Positions 17,845 to 25,479 of a DNA stretch of 33,040 nt are shown here, in pieces (the first letter of the stretch is position 1; each line of letters starts with the position of its first letter). A program made the position numbers and the translations under genes. The DNA comes from Hellea sp. GTDB taxonomy: Bacteria > Pseudomonadota > Alphaproteobacteria > Caulobacterales > Maricaulaceae. The stretch lies in NCBI GenBank assembly GCA_020628425.1, contig JAHDEZ010000031.1:1-33040 (forward strand). The letters are read 5' to 3'. A model generated the notes under the pieces. It was not told the origin of the DNA. It did not search any database and saw only the letters and a program-made list of their open reading frames with translations.

Positions 17845-18699
17845 TTATGGCTTCATGGATTGTTGACGTTTCCATCTTTGCCATATCTGAAATATTTTTG
17901 GCCCTTCGACCAGATACCGACGCCAAAGGCGTTTAGGTTCGCTCAAAAGGCGGAATAGCCATTCCATTCTAGAGCGCTGCATCCATTTAGGTGCACGTTT
18001 TGTGCGACCTGCGAGAAAATCCAGACTGGCGCCGACGCAAAGGCCCAGGCCAACCGCGCCGTTCAATTCAGTGGCAGCTTTGGCGACCATTTCCTGTTGG
18101 GGTGAACCAACACAAATGAAAACGTATCGCGCCGGGTGCTCGCGTATGAATTCGGCGCAGGCTTTAATGGCGTCGGGTTTGCGGCGTAAACCCATAGGGG
18201 GTTCGTGGTGATAGATTTCGCCTACGTCATATTTATCTTTGATGATCGCAATAATCTCAGTGTCAGCTCCTATCACCGTAATATTATCTACTGATGTGAT
18301 GACATTATCGAATAGCTGTTGCGTCAAGTCTGAACCAGGAACGGCTTTAAGCGGTATGTCGGATTTGTTGGCCATGAGTTCCAAAATTCGTGAGTCGCAA
18401 ACGGATAGCCATGCGGCCTCATAGAGAGGTTTATATACCTCAGGTTCTTTGGTGAGGCGAACAATGTGATCCACATTGGGCGTCACAATATAACGGAACG
18501 GTTTATCTTCTGTCATCCATTTGGCGCGCTTCAGGGTCTGGAGTGGATCCAAAGGGTGAAACGTTGCCCCAAGAAACTCATATGTGCGTGGATTGACCCT
18601 CCAATCTAAAACTTGTTTTTTACTGAAAACGTCGTCGATTTCGGACGTGTTTGTCTGAATTTCTGCCGTATTTTCTCTAATCGTCATGTCATCCACCAT
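17845..18699 (-). CDS. WecG/TagA/CpsF family glycosyltransferase
   Basis: Family GT26-type enzyme that adds a sugar (ManNAc or similar) to a lipid-linked precursor at the inner face of the membrane. Visible in the 284-aa product: VTPNVDHIVRL (72-82), SVCDSRIL with the conserved Asp102, PGSDL (121-125), FICVGSPQQEMVAKAA, and GLGLCVGASLDFLAGRTKRAPKWMQRSRMEWLFRLLSEPKRLWRRY, the hallmark basic C-terminal block. The start is uncertain: ATG 18699 lacks a ribosome-binding site, while ATG 18687 has GGTGGA upstream. No polysaccharide cluster surrounds it. It follows the VWA gene by about 57 bases. Confidence 0.88.
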   Translation of the reverse strand: MVDDMTIRENTAEIQTNTSEIDDVFSKKQVLDWRVNPRTYEFLGATFHPLDPLQTLKRAKWMTEDKPFRYIVTPNVDHIVRLTKEPEVYKPLYEAAWLSVCDSRILELMANKSDIPLKAVPGSDLTQQLFDNVITSVDNITVIGADTEIIAIIKDKYDVGEIYHHEPPMGLRRKPDAIKACAEFIREHPARYVFICVGSPQQEMVAKAATELNGAVGLGLCVGASLDFLAGRTKRAPKWMQRSRMEWLFRLLSEPKRLWRRYLVEGPKIFQIWQRWKRQQSMKP

Positions 18700-18735
18700 T
18701 TCTGGAGGGCGAAATTACAAGAAAATGTTTAGGAT

Positions 18736-18754
18736 TCAGTTATCGATTAACTGA
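18736..18754. other. Inverted repeat between the VWA and WecG-type genes
   Basis: TCAGTTA (18736-18742) and TAACTGA (18748-18754) form a perfect 7-bp inverted repeat around TCGAT. It lies two bases beyond the VWA gene stop. It has no T tract and is AT-rich, so it is a poor terminator. It could be a protein-binding site or an mRNA-end hairpin. Confidence 0.35.
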
Positions 18755-18756
18755 CT

Positions 18757-19944
18757 CTAACGGGCCAGCTCTTTCATGGCGTTTTCAAGTCCTGATAATG
18801 TCATTGGAAACATGCGGTCTTCGCCTATGATATCCTGGATCATCTGAGTGGACTGAGAATATTGCCAGTATTTTTCTTGTGTTGGATTTATCCAGATCAA
18901 ATGCGGATAAACATCCACCATACGTTGCAACCAGACGGCCCCGGGTTCGTCATTCCAATGCTCAACAGAGCCGCCCCGAACGGCAATTTCATAGGGGCTC
19001 ATAGCCGCATCGCCAACGAATACGACACGGTAGTCCGAAGGGAATTTATGCAGGATATCCCAAGTAGGTGTAATTTCACGCATTCGCCGGATATTGTCTT
19101 TCCAGACGTGCTCGTACAGGCAGTTGTGGAAATAGAAATATTCTAACCTTTTGAACTCGGATTTTGCGGCTGAAAACAAGTCTTCAGCCTGTTTGACATG
19201 GCTGTCCATAGAGCCCCCTATATCAAAAAGAGCGAGAACTTTGACGGCATTTCGTCGTTCTGGGCGCATGCGAATGTCAAGCCAGCCTTGTTTGGCCGTT
19301 CCGCGGATAGTTCCGTCCAGATCAAGTTCTTCCGCCGCACCTTCGCGGGCAAACTTTCTTAATCGTCGCAGCGCTACCTTGATATTTCGCGTTCCGATTT
19401 CTCTGTCGCCATCCAGATTTTTAAACTGACGTTTATCCCAGACTTTAACCGCTTTGCCGTGACGTCCTTCTTTTTGGCCTATGCGAATGCCTTCAGGATT
19501 ATAACCGTAGGCGCCGAAGGGAGAGGTTCCGGCTGTACCGATGTTTCGATTTCCACCTTCATGGCGTTTGTCCTGATTTTCGAGGCGCTCCCTCAAGGCT
19601 TCCATTATTTTGTCGAAATCACCAAGCGACTCGATTTCTGCCATTTCTTCCGGCGTGAGGTATTTTTCGGCCATGGCCTTGAGCCAGTCGGATGGAATTT
19701 CTCCCTCCGCAACGCCGAAAATATCGTCCAAATAGTCCATCCCTCTAAAAACATGCCCGAATACCTGATCAAATTTATCTAGATCGCGTTCGTCTTTAAC
19801 GAGTGCGGTACGTGATAAGTAATAAAACCCATCAACACTGTCGCCAGTTACATTCCTGTCCAGACCTTCAAGCAGGGTCAAATACTCCCGTATTGTAACC
19901 GGGATTTTTGCGGCTCGCAGCTCAGTAAAAAAGGTTTGAAACAT
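18757..19944 (-). CDS. VWA domain-containing CoxE-like protein
   Basis: 395-aa cytoplasmic protein with a C-terminal von Willebrand A domain of the CoxE type. The start at 19944 (MFQTFFTELRAAKIPVTIREYLTLLEGL) is chosen because this N terminus is the conserved family start; an upstream in-frame ATG at 19989 overlaps the previous gene. The metal-binding MIDAS motif is DIGGSMDSH (241-249), a Gly variant of DxSxS. The middle is charged and disordered (about 115-190). Family members usually work with a MoxR-type AAA+ ATPase encoded next door; none is present here. The role is therefore uncertain; chaperone-like maturation of an enzyme complex is the usual proposal. Confidence 0.85.
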   Translation of the reverse strand: MFQTFFTELRAAKIPVTIREYLTLLEGLDRNVTGDSVDGFYYLSRTALVKDERDLDKFDQVFGHVFRGMDYLDDIFGVAEGEIPSDWLKAMAEKYLTPEEMAEIESLGDFDKIMEALRERLENQDKRHEGGNRNIGTAGTSPFGAYGYNPEGIRIGQKEGRHGKAVKVWDKRQFKNLDGDREIGTRNIKVALRRLRKFAREGAAEELDLDGTIRGTAKQGWLDIRMRPERRNAVKVLALFDIGGSMDSHVKQAEDLFSAAKSEFKRLEYFYFHNCLYEHVWKDNIRRMREITPTWDILHKFPSDYRVVFVGDAAMSPYEIAVRGGSVEHWNDEPGAVWLQRMVDVYPHLIWINPTQEKYWQYSQSTQMIQDIIGEDRMFPMTLSGLENAMKELAR

Positions 19945-19964
19945 CTTTGTTCGTCTATCTTGAA

Positions 19965-20366
19965 TTAGGGGATAAGGCCATCCCGACATTCGCCTTTATA
20001 GGCAGCACTAACGCCTTTTGAATTGGCCGAGCACTCATTACCATAGGTGTTTCCGTCGCATCCGCAAACTGGATCGAACTGTTGGGTGCACATTTCAGGT
20101 TTTGTTTTGCAGGTGCCAGTCATATCGGCGGCGCCGCATTGGGCCTCAATATCAGTATGACAGTAATCGGCCTTGCTGGCACAAATTGTGCCCATCATTC
20201 CACCGCATATTTCGCCGGTTTCGGCCTTGGTGCGGACAGGCGAGCCTTTAGTTTTATCGTCGCTTTGAGACTCCAAAATGGGCGCTTCGTCTGTTATATC
20301 GTACTGCTGGCAAGAAATGAGAAAAATGCTGCTAAAAATCAGTATAATTGTGGAAAAATATTTCAT
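19965..20366 (-). CDS. Kazal-type serine protease inhibitor lipoprotein
   Basis: 133-aa exported lipoprotein. The start at 20366 gives the signal peptide MKYFSTIILIFSSIFLISC with lipobox Cys19. A flexible acidic spacer follows. A Cys-rich part then runs from GEICGGMMGTIC (51-62) to the end. Residues about 86-127 carry the Kazal signature PVCGCDGNTYGNECSANSKGV...YKGEC, with Cys at 93, 101, 103, 112 and 127 plus Cys86. Kazal domains block serine proteases in a substrate-like manner. The gene is divergent from a secreted M43-type metalloprotease gene, and the VWA gene lies just downstream. No ribosome-binding site is obvious before the ATG. Confidence 0.87.
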   Translation of the reverse strand: MKYFSTIILIFSSIFLISCQQYDITDEAPILESQSDDKTKGSPVRTKAETGEICGGMMGTICASKADYCHTDIEAQCGAADMTGTCKTKPEMCTQQFDPVCGCDGNTYGNECSANSKGVSAAYKGECRDGLIP

Positions 20367-20495
20367 AGTGAGGCGTCCGTATTTGATATGGTGTAAATCT
20401 CCCAGAAAAGTCTTTGACAATCAATTTCTATTTTGAAAAACCATCAGCGGGGGGAGCTAATCACTCCAAACTTAATATAACAAAGGGGATCTTTA

Positions 20496-21479
20496 ATGAA
20501 AAGATTGACAACGAAACTCGTTGTGTCCGCGTCTACACTTATGCTGACGTGTGCGTTCGCAACAACGGCTTCTGCGCAAGATGATACCGCATGGCACAAT
20601 GCGCATGATAACGCTGCTTTTAAACGCTGTGGTACGCCGCACAAAACTGAAAAAGAAGTGGCTATGATCGAAGATTATGTGCGTGGTCAAATGACACGTG
20701 CCGGTTTCAAAAAAGGCGGTAACGGCGGCGGCAATGGCGGCGGAAAACCCGACGGCGGCGGCGGTGATGGTGGCGGTGGTGAACCCACAACGCGTCCGGC
20801 CGGTTCGGTTGTTTTTGACACTTATTATCATATTATCTGTGATGATAATGGTAATAATTGTAATACCGACGCTGAAGCTCGGGCTCAGGTTGATGTTTTG
20901 AACGCAGCTTTCGCAGGTTCTACCGGCGGTACAGCAACTCCATTTCAGTTTAATCTGGTAGGGATTACACGGACCAACAACTCTTCTTGGAATCAGGTGG
21001 GTTTTGGAAGCACGGCAGAGCGTCAAATGAAAACGGCACTACGTGAAGGTGATGCGACAACCCTGAACATTTATTCCGCCCGGATCGGTGGTGGCCTCTT
21101 AGGTTGGGCGACCTTCCCGAACGACTACGCGTCTGATCCAATTGATGACGGTATCGTAATTTTGGACGAAAGTGTACCTGGTGGTTCAGCAGCTCCGTTT
21201 AACGAAGGCGACACTGGAACCCACGAAGTGGGACACTGGCTTGGTCTATACCACACGTTCCAAGGACGTGGCTGTAAAGGCAATGGAGACTTTGTTGCCG
21301 ACACGCCGCCAGAAAGCTCAGCAGCTTCCGGTTGTCCGGTCGGTCGCGACACATGTCGCGGTGATGGTCCTGACCCGATCTACAATTTCATGGACTATTC
21401 TGACGACAACTGCATGTTCGAGTTTACGCCTGGTCAAACGGTTCGTGCTGATGAATACTCTCTGACCTATAGAAAGTAG
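20496..21479 (+). CDS. Secreted zinc metalloprotease, M43 pappalysin-like
   Basis: Exported metzincin of 327 aa. The signal peptide MKRLTTKLVVSASTLMLTCAFATTASAQ is followed by a short propeptide-like region, then a Gly-rich linker at 73-96, then the catalytic domain. The extended zinc motif HEVGHWLGLYH occupies 243-253, with Glu244 as general base. The Met-turn is Met299 in NFMDYS. Cys residues near 259, 280, 287 and 306 probably form disulfides as in other M43 enzymes. The position of the conserved block VADTPPES just after the zinc site also fits M43. An intrinsic terminator follows. It is divergent from the Kazal inhibitor gene. Confidence 0.9.
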   Translation: MKRLTTKLVVSASTLMLTCAFATTASAQDDTAWHNAHDNAAFKRCGTPHKTEKEVAMIEDYVRGQMTRAGFKKGGNGGGNGGGKPDGGGGDGGGGEPTTRPAGSVVFDTYYHIICDDNGNNCNTDAEARAQVDVLNAAFAGSTGGTATPFQFNLVGITRTNNSSWNQVGFGSTAERQMKTALREGDATTLNIYSARIGGGLLGWATFPNDYASDPIDDGIVILDESVPGGSAAPFNEGDTGTHEVGHWLGLYHTFQGRGCKGNGDFVADTPPESSAASGCPVGRDTCRGDGPDPIYNFMDYSDDNCMFEFTPGQTVRADEYSLTYRK

Positions 21480-21500
21480 TCTCGTCATTAATTAAAAATT

Positions 21501-21525
21501 AAGGGTGCCTCGGGCACCCTTTTTT
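21501..21525 (+). terminator. Intrinsic terminator after the M43 protease gene
   Basis: GGGTGCC (21503-21509) pairs with GGCACCC (21513-21519) around the loop TCG, followed by six T. AT-rich sequence on the left gives it some bidirectional character toward the convergent DUF533 gene. Confidence 0.88.
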
Positions 21526-21563
21526 ACTTGTTCTTTGTGGGTTTATACGCTCGCTTAGAAGGC

Positions 21564-22277
21564 CTAACCGGTCCTCACATCTGTTTCCAGCCTTGCGGCT
21601 AATTCCGGGTCGAGGCGTAGCGCCATTGCTAGATCATCAAGATAGTCACGCTCTTTCTCATTAAGGCCGTTAGCTATTCGACAAGATGCAGCATAAATTT
21701 CACGTTCTGCTTGTTCACTGTCGGCCAAGCGAGCAATCTCCCTTGGATTTGGCTCTTGATTCAGAATGTCGCCGAGATCAATTTCGTCATGTGATTTGAT
21801 GAATGCCATTTCGGCATCTGAAATTTCACCATCAGCTTTGGCCGCGGCTATCATTGCACGTAAGATGGCTTCTGATCTGACTTCAGCTTTTGGGCCGGAA
21901 ATCATTCCTGCGATTTCTTCTTTCCAGTTTGGCATCGATCCACCGTTTTTCTGATAGGCTTTATAGGCCAGCGTTCCGAGCCCTGCGAGACCGCCAAGCG
22001 CCGCAAGCTTACGACCTGATTTGGATTGAAGCATTAAAAGAAGGGCGCCTGCCGCAGCACCTGTTCCAACACCTTTGCGTAAGGCTTCTCGAACTTTTGG
22101 AGTATCTTCGAGGCCGAGCTTTTCGATTAATAAATCCTCACCTTTTTTACCGAGCTCCTTTCCCTTGTCGACGACGCCAGTTTCTTTGACGCGTGTTTTG
22201 GCTTCGCTGGCAAGTTCTTTGCCGCCACTCAATATTTGATCGAGTAGGCCTTGAAAATTGATAGTCGATGGATTCAT
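21564..22277 (-). CDS. DUF533 / TerB-like protein
   Basis: 237-aa protein. The start at 22277 has GGGGGAAATC directly upstream. The N-terminal 65 residues are amphipathic and charged. Two Gly/Ala/Leu-rich hydrophobic stretches follow (GVGTGAAAGALLLML about 69-83, and LAALGGLAGLGTLAYKAY about 91-108), possibly a membrane-associated hairpin. The C-terminal half is helical with a TerB-like acidic motif, MIAAAKADGEISDAEMAFI (142-160). This layout matches DUF533 inner-membrane proteins. The biochemical function is unknown; TerB-like domains bind metal ions in tellurite-resistance proteins (family knowledge). It is divergent from the acylase gene with only 70 bases between starts. Confidence 0.82.
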   Translation of the reverse strand: MNPSTINFQGLLDQILSGGKELASEAKTRVKETGVVDKGKELGKKGEDLLIEKLGLEDTPKVREALRKGVGTGAAAGALLLMLQSKSGRKLAALGGLAGLGTLAYKAYQKNGGSMPNWKEEIAGMISGPKAEVRSEAILRAMIAAAKADGEISDAEMAFIKSHDEIDLGDILNQEPNPREIARLADSEQAEREIYAASCRIANGLNEKERDYLDDLAMALRLDPELAARLETDVRTG

Positions 22278-22347
22278 GATTTCCCCCATATGTTGATGAC
22301 AAGTTGTTGAACAGGCTATAGCAATAGCATCACGAAATGAATGCTAA

Positions 22348-24516
22348 ATGGCAGCACCGATGACTCGAAATATTTTCTTTGTTTTTTTTCCGATAATTGC
22401 TTTGATTATTGGATTGTTATGGTTTTTAAAGACGCCGTCTTCCTCGTTTGATCAGTCGTCTATTCGAGAAACGGCAAAAACATATAATGCGCGGATAATT
22501 CGAGATAATTGGGGTGTTGCCCATATCTTCGGACGAACGGATCCTGATACATCCTTTGGGCTAGGTTACTCACACGCCGAAGATGACTGGGAAACCATTC
22601 AAGAAACAATCATGACCTCGCGGGGCATGTCTGCGAAATATCTGGGTGGAAAGAAAAATCTAGTGGGATTGGCTGCGCCGGTTCAGGACTATTTATTTGA
22701 CTTGTTCAAAGTTCAAGAGGCTGTTGAGTCTAAAATAGCCAGTGAAGTTTCCCCCCAAGCACGAGCAATGGCAAAGGCCTATGCGGATGGTTTAAATCTG
22801 TGGGCCATAGAAAATCCAAAGCGTATCCTGCCAGGTATATTGCCAGTGACCGACAAAGACGTGATTGCGGGATATACTTGGGCGACGCCGTTTTTTTATC
22901 GTATGGATGAAGAACTTCAGCAGGTTTTCGCCGAAGGTGAAGCGCCACCGGTTGGACCATATCAGTCGTCATCGATTCATCGCGACGGGGCCGTCCTCGG
23001 GTCCAATGCTTTTGCCATCGCTCCAAGTCGTGCCGAAGATGGGCACACTAGGCTGGTGGTCAACTCGCATCAGCCATTTGTGGGACCTTATGCCTGGTTT
23101 GAAGCTCATGTGATTTCAGAAGAGGGGCTAAATCTCGCAGGTGGGGGCTTTCCGGGTACGCCTATTCTAGCTCAAGGCGTGACTCCGACTCATGGTTGGG
23201 CTCATACTGTGAACAAGCCAGATCTAACGGATTTGTTTAAACTGGAGACCGAACGTGCTTGGAATCCTCAAAAGTATAAACTGGATGGTGAATGGGTGGA
23301 TTTTGAAATTAGCACTTCAAAGTTTCGGGTTAAACTGGTGGGGCCGTTTTCCTTCCCTGTTGAAATGCAAATGCGTTGGAGCGTGCATGGACCGGTTCTG
23401 GACACAGGTCAGGGGTTCTATGCTATTCGTTTTGCGGGCCTACAGGGCGTGGGTGCGCTGGACCAGTGGTATGCAATGAGCAAGGCGGACAACCTGCAAA
23501 AATGGAAAGAAGCGCTTGATATGAACGGGGTGTTAAGTTTCAACATTGTCTACGCCAATAAAGACGGTGATATTATGACGATTTATAATTCACGCATGCC
23601 AAAGCGGAAAACGGGTCCAGCTTGGCGCGGTGTTTTACCCGGAGATGACTCATCGCTAATATGGGATGAATTTCATTCAGTTTCCGAATTGCCCCAAATT
23701 TACAATCCAGAGAGTGGGTGGTTGTTCAGTGCAAATTCCTCTCCCTTTTTTGTAACAGATGACGGGCACAATAATCTTCGGGAAAACTATCCGGACACAT
23801 TTGGAATTGAGACGCGCATGACCAATAGAGCCCAAAGGTCATTAGCCCTGTTTTCTAATGATGGCTCAATCAGCGATCAGGAACTTCTAAAATACAGGGC
23901 CGATGCGCGATATCAGCCGGGAACACATATTCGGGACATGCAGCAAAAAATCGCGGCCATGGAGTTTGAGGATGAAACCCTACAGGAAGCACAACGTCGC
24001 ATAAAAAACTGGGGAGGATCTGCCGAAGTGCAGGACAGACGGGCAGCCATTGCTATTTTAACGGCTATGCATGCTGGTGGTTTTGAACTGAAGGATGATC
24101 TCATGCCCTTGGAAGACGCCATGAAAAAGGCAAGTGATGACCTTATAGCCGTATTTGGTCGACTTGACCCTACATGGGGAGAGGTCAACAGACTGCGTCG
24201 CGGAGATTTAGATCTTTCACTACGAGGCGGGCCAGATACATTGCGCGCCATATATGGCGACCATAATAATTTTGTTGCTAACAAAGGTTTGACTGCTGTC
24301 GCCGGTGACACGCATATCATGATTGCGGACTGGGACGGGGAAGGGCAACTGAAAGTGGAGACTATACATCAGTTTGGTGCGGCGACTTTGGATGAGAACT
24401 CATCTCATTATGCGGACCAAGCCGTACTTTTTGCCGATGAAAAATTCAAAAACATGCCAATGACACTCGAGGAGGTTCTACCGTTGGCAACTCGAGACTA
24501 CAGACCAGGGCAGTAA
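22348..24516 (+). CDS. Penicillin acylase family Ntn-hydrolase
   Basis: Periplasmic amide hydrolase of the penicillin G acylase/AHL acylase superfamily, self-cleaving into alpha and beta chains. The 722-aa precursor starts with a signal anchor (NIFFVFFPIIALIIGLLWFL, about 8-27). Catalytic Ser219 is the first residue of the beta chain, in VLGSNAFAI. The downstream block NSHQPFVGPYAWFEAHV matches the NDPHL...PxxWYE region, and FPGTPILAQGVTPTHGWAHTVN is also typical. Substrates in this family include beta-lactams, acyl-homoserine lactones and cyclic lipopeptides; sequence alone does not choose. No strong ribosome-binding site is visible; ATG 22360 is an alternative start. A terminator follows. 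Confidence 0.92.
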   Translation: MAAPMTRNIFFVFFPIIALIIGLLWFLKTPSSSFDQSSIRETAKTYNARIIRDNWGVAHIFGRTDPDTSFGLGYSHAEDDWETIQETIMTSRGMSAKYLGGKKNLVGLAAPVQDYLFDLFKVQEAVESKIASEVSPQARAMAKAYADGLNLWAIENPKRILPGILPVTDKDVIAGYTWATPFFYRMDEELQQVFAEGEAPPVGPYQSSSIHRDGAVLGSNAFAIAPSRAEDGHTRLVVNSHQPFVGPYAWFEAHVISEEGLNLAGGGFPGTPILAQGVTPTHGWAHTVNKPDLTDLFKLETERAWNPQKYKLDGEWVDFEISTSKFRVKLVGPFSFPVEMQMRWSVHGPVLDTGQGFYAIRFAGLQGVGALDQWYAMSKADNLQKWKEALDMNGVLSFNIVYANKDGDIMTIYNSRMPKRKTGPAWRGVLPGDDSSLIWDEFHSVSELPQIYNPESGWLFSANSSPFFVTDDGHNNLRENYPDTFGIETRMTNRAQRSLALFSNDGSISDQELLKYRADARYQPGTHIRDMQQKIAAMEFEDETLQEAQRRIKNWGGSAEVQDRRAAIAILTAMHAGGFELKDDLMPLEDAMKKASDDLIAVFGRLDPTWGEVNRLRRGDLDLSLRGGPDTLRAIYGDHNNFVANKGLTAVAGDTHIMIADWDGEGQLKVETIHQFGAATLDENSSHYADQAVLFADEKFKNMPMTLEEVLPLATRDYRPGQ

Positions 24517-24542
24517 TCATTCCGTCCAGGCAATATGTTAAA

Positions 24543-24570
24543 CCCCGCTTCAAGCAGCGGGGCTTTTATT
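24543..24570 (+). terminator. Intrinsic terminator after the acylase gene
   Basis: CCCCGCT (24543-24549) pairs perfectly with AGCGGGG (24556-24562) around TCAAGC, followed by CTTTTATT. It lies 26 bases after the acylase stop and 20 bases before the end of the convergent DUF481 gene. Confidence 0.85.
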
Positions 24571-24589
24571 CTAAAATGGGCGACTAAGC

Positions 24590-25303
24590 CTATTCCATGG
24601 TGTAGACGACACCAAAGCGCAAGGCAGTGTCCGTCTTTTCCGTTCCGAAAGGAACGTCGGTGTGATGGTCAATCCGGTAGGACACACGAGCTGCCAGATT
24701 GCCCATAAGCTGGGCGTTCAGGCCGATATCATTCCAGATATAGGTATCACTTTCTGACCAGATGATTTCAGTGTCGTTATACAAAGACACATTTTCATTT
24801 AGCGCATAGTCGAAGTCTGAAAACCCACGGAGGGCAAATTCATTAGTCCGGGCGCCAATAACTGGGTTTTGTGAGCGATAACCGGCACCCGCTTCAAGGT
24901 TCCATCCAACTGGATCTGGCAAAATCATTTTGTAACCTAAACCAGCGCCGAGGAAATAACCGTCTTGGAACGCGCCGAAGTCGTCGTTGAAATAGTCGGC
25001 ATTGCCGTAAACATATGTCCGGTCGTTTAGATCTCTGTCGATCTGATAGCCGAGTGCAAAACGCTGCTTAGTTTTGATGCCGCTAACTTTGCCAAAATCT
25101 GCTAGGGCATCAAACTTGTGACGCCATTTGTCACCCTCTTTGGCTAGTTTCAGTCCGAGCGATAGATCTTCTGTATCAGTATTACCTGTTGTTTTGCCAC
25201 CAGCTAGAGATGCTTCGCCTGACCAGCCATCATCGTCTTGAGCAATAGAGATCCCAGCGAAAGATACGCTGAGCGTCAAGGCAATTGTAAATTTTTTAAA
25301 CAT
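24590..25303 (-). CDS. DUF481 outer membrane protein (YdiY-like)
   Basis: 237-aa exported beta-barrel. The start at 25303 is chosen because GAGG lies 7 bases upstream; an in-frame TTG at 25315 is less likely. The signal peptide MFKKFTIALTLSVSFAGISIA precedes QDDDGWSGEASLAGGKTTGNTDTEDLSLGLKL, the characteristic DUF481 opening. Repeated barrel strands follow (ALADFGKVSG, QRFALGYQIDRDLNDRTYVYGNADYF, GLGYKMI, LEAGAGYRSQN), ending FGVVYTME. The family includes E. coli YdiY, described as salt-induced; no substrate is known. It is divergent from hscC. Confidence 0.9.
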   Translation of the reverse strand: MFKKFTIALTLSVSFAGISIAQDDDGWSGEASLAGGKTTGNTDTEDLSLGLKLAKEGDKWRHKFDALADFGKVSGIKTKQRFALGYQIDRDLNDRTYVYGNADYFNDDFGAFQDGYFLGAGLGYKMILPDPVGWNLEAGAGYRSQNPVIGARTNEFALRGFSDFDYALNENVSLYNDTEIIWSESDTYIWNDIGLNAQLMGNLAARVSYRIDHHTDVPFGTEKTDTALRFGVVYTME

Positions 25304-25424
25304 AATGTTCCTCAATTTTAGATTCTCACTGCCGGGCTAATTGAGGCAGCTATTCTGTATAGAAGATGAATAGAAAGGGTGTTATTTTCCTTAACAAAAT
25401 CTTGCTGAAAATTAACCCGGTGAA

Positions 25425-25453
25425 TTGCTAAAGTGTTGAAAAATAACTATAAG
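25425..25453 (+). promoter_or_regulatory. Candidate sigma-70-type promoter of the hscC operon
   Basis: TTGCTA (25425-25430) and TATAAG (25448-25453) are separated by exactly 17 bases, with 4 of 6 and 5 of 6 matches to the -35 and -10 consensus. Transcription would start near 25460, leaving a leader of about 20 bases before the GGGG ribosome-binding site and ATG. No convincing heat-shock (RpoH) promoter is seen in the same 176-base gap. Confidence 0.4.
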
Positions 25454-25479
25454 ATATAGGAATCTCACGTGGGGAATAT

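Noticed and set aside
20715-20785. GGC/GGT-rich tract as a DNA repeat element
   Set aside because: It is in frame and encodes the Gly-rich linker of the M43 protease, so coding explains it.
20493-21026. 177-aa open frame antisense to the M43 protease gene
   Set aside because: It covers the Gly-rich linker, whose GGC/GGT codons give an artificial open frame on the other strand.
25304-25479. RpoH-dependent heat-shock promoter for hscC
   Set aside because: A CTTG occurs at 25401-25404, but no matching -10 element of the CCCATNT type follows at the right spacing. A sigma-70-like pair fits better.
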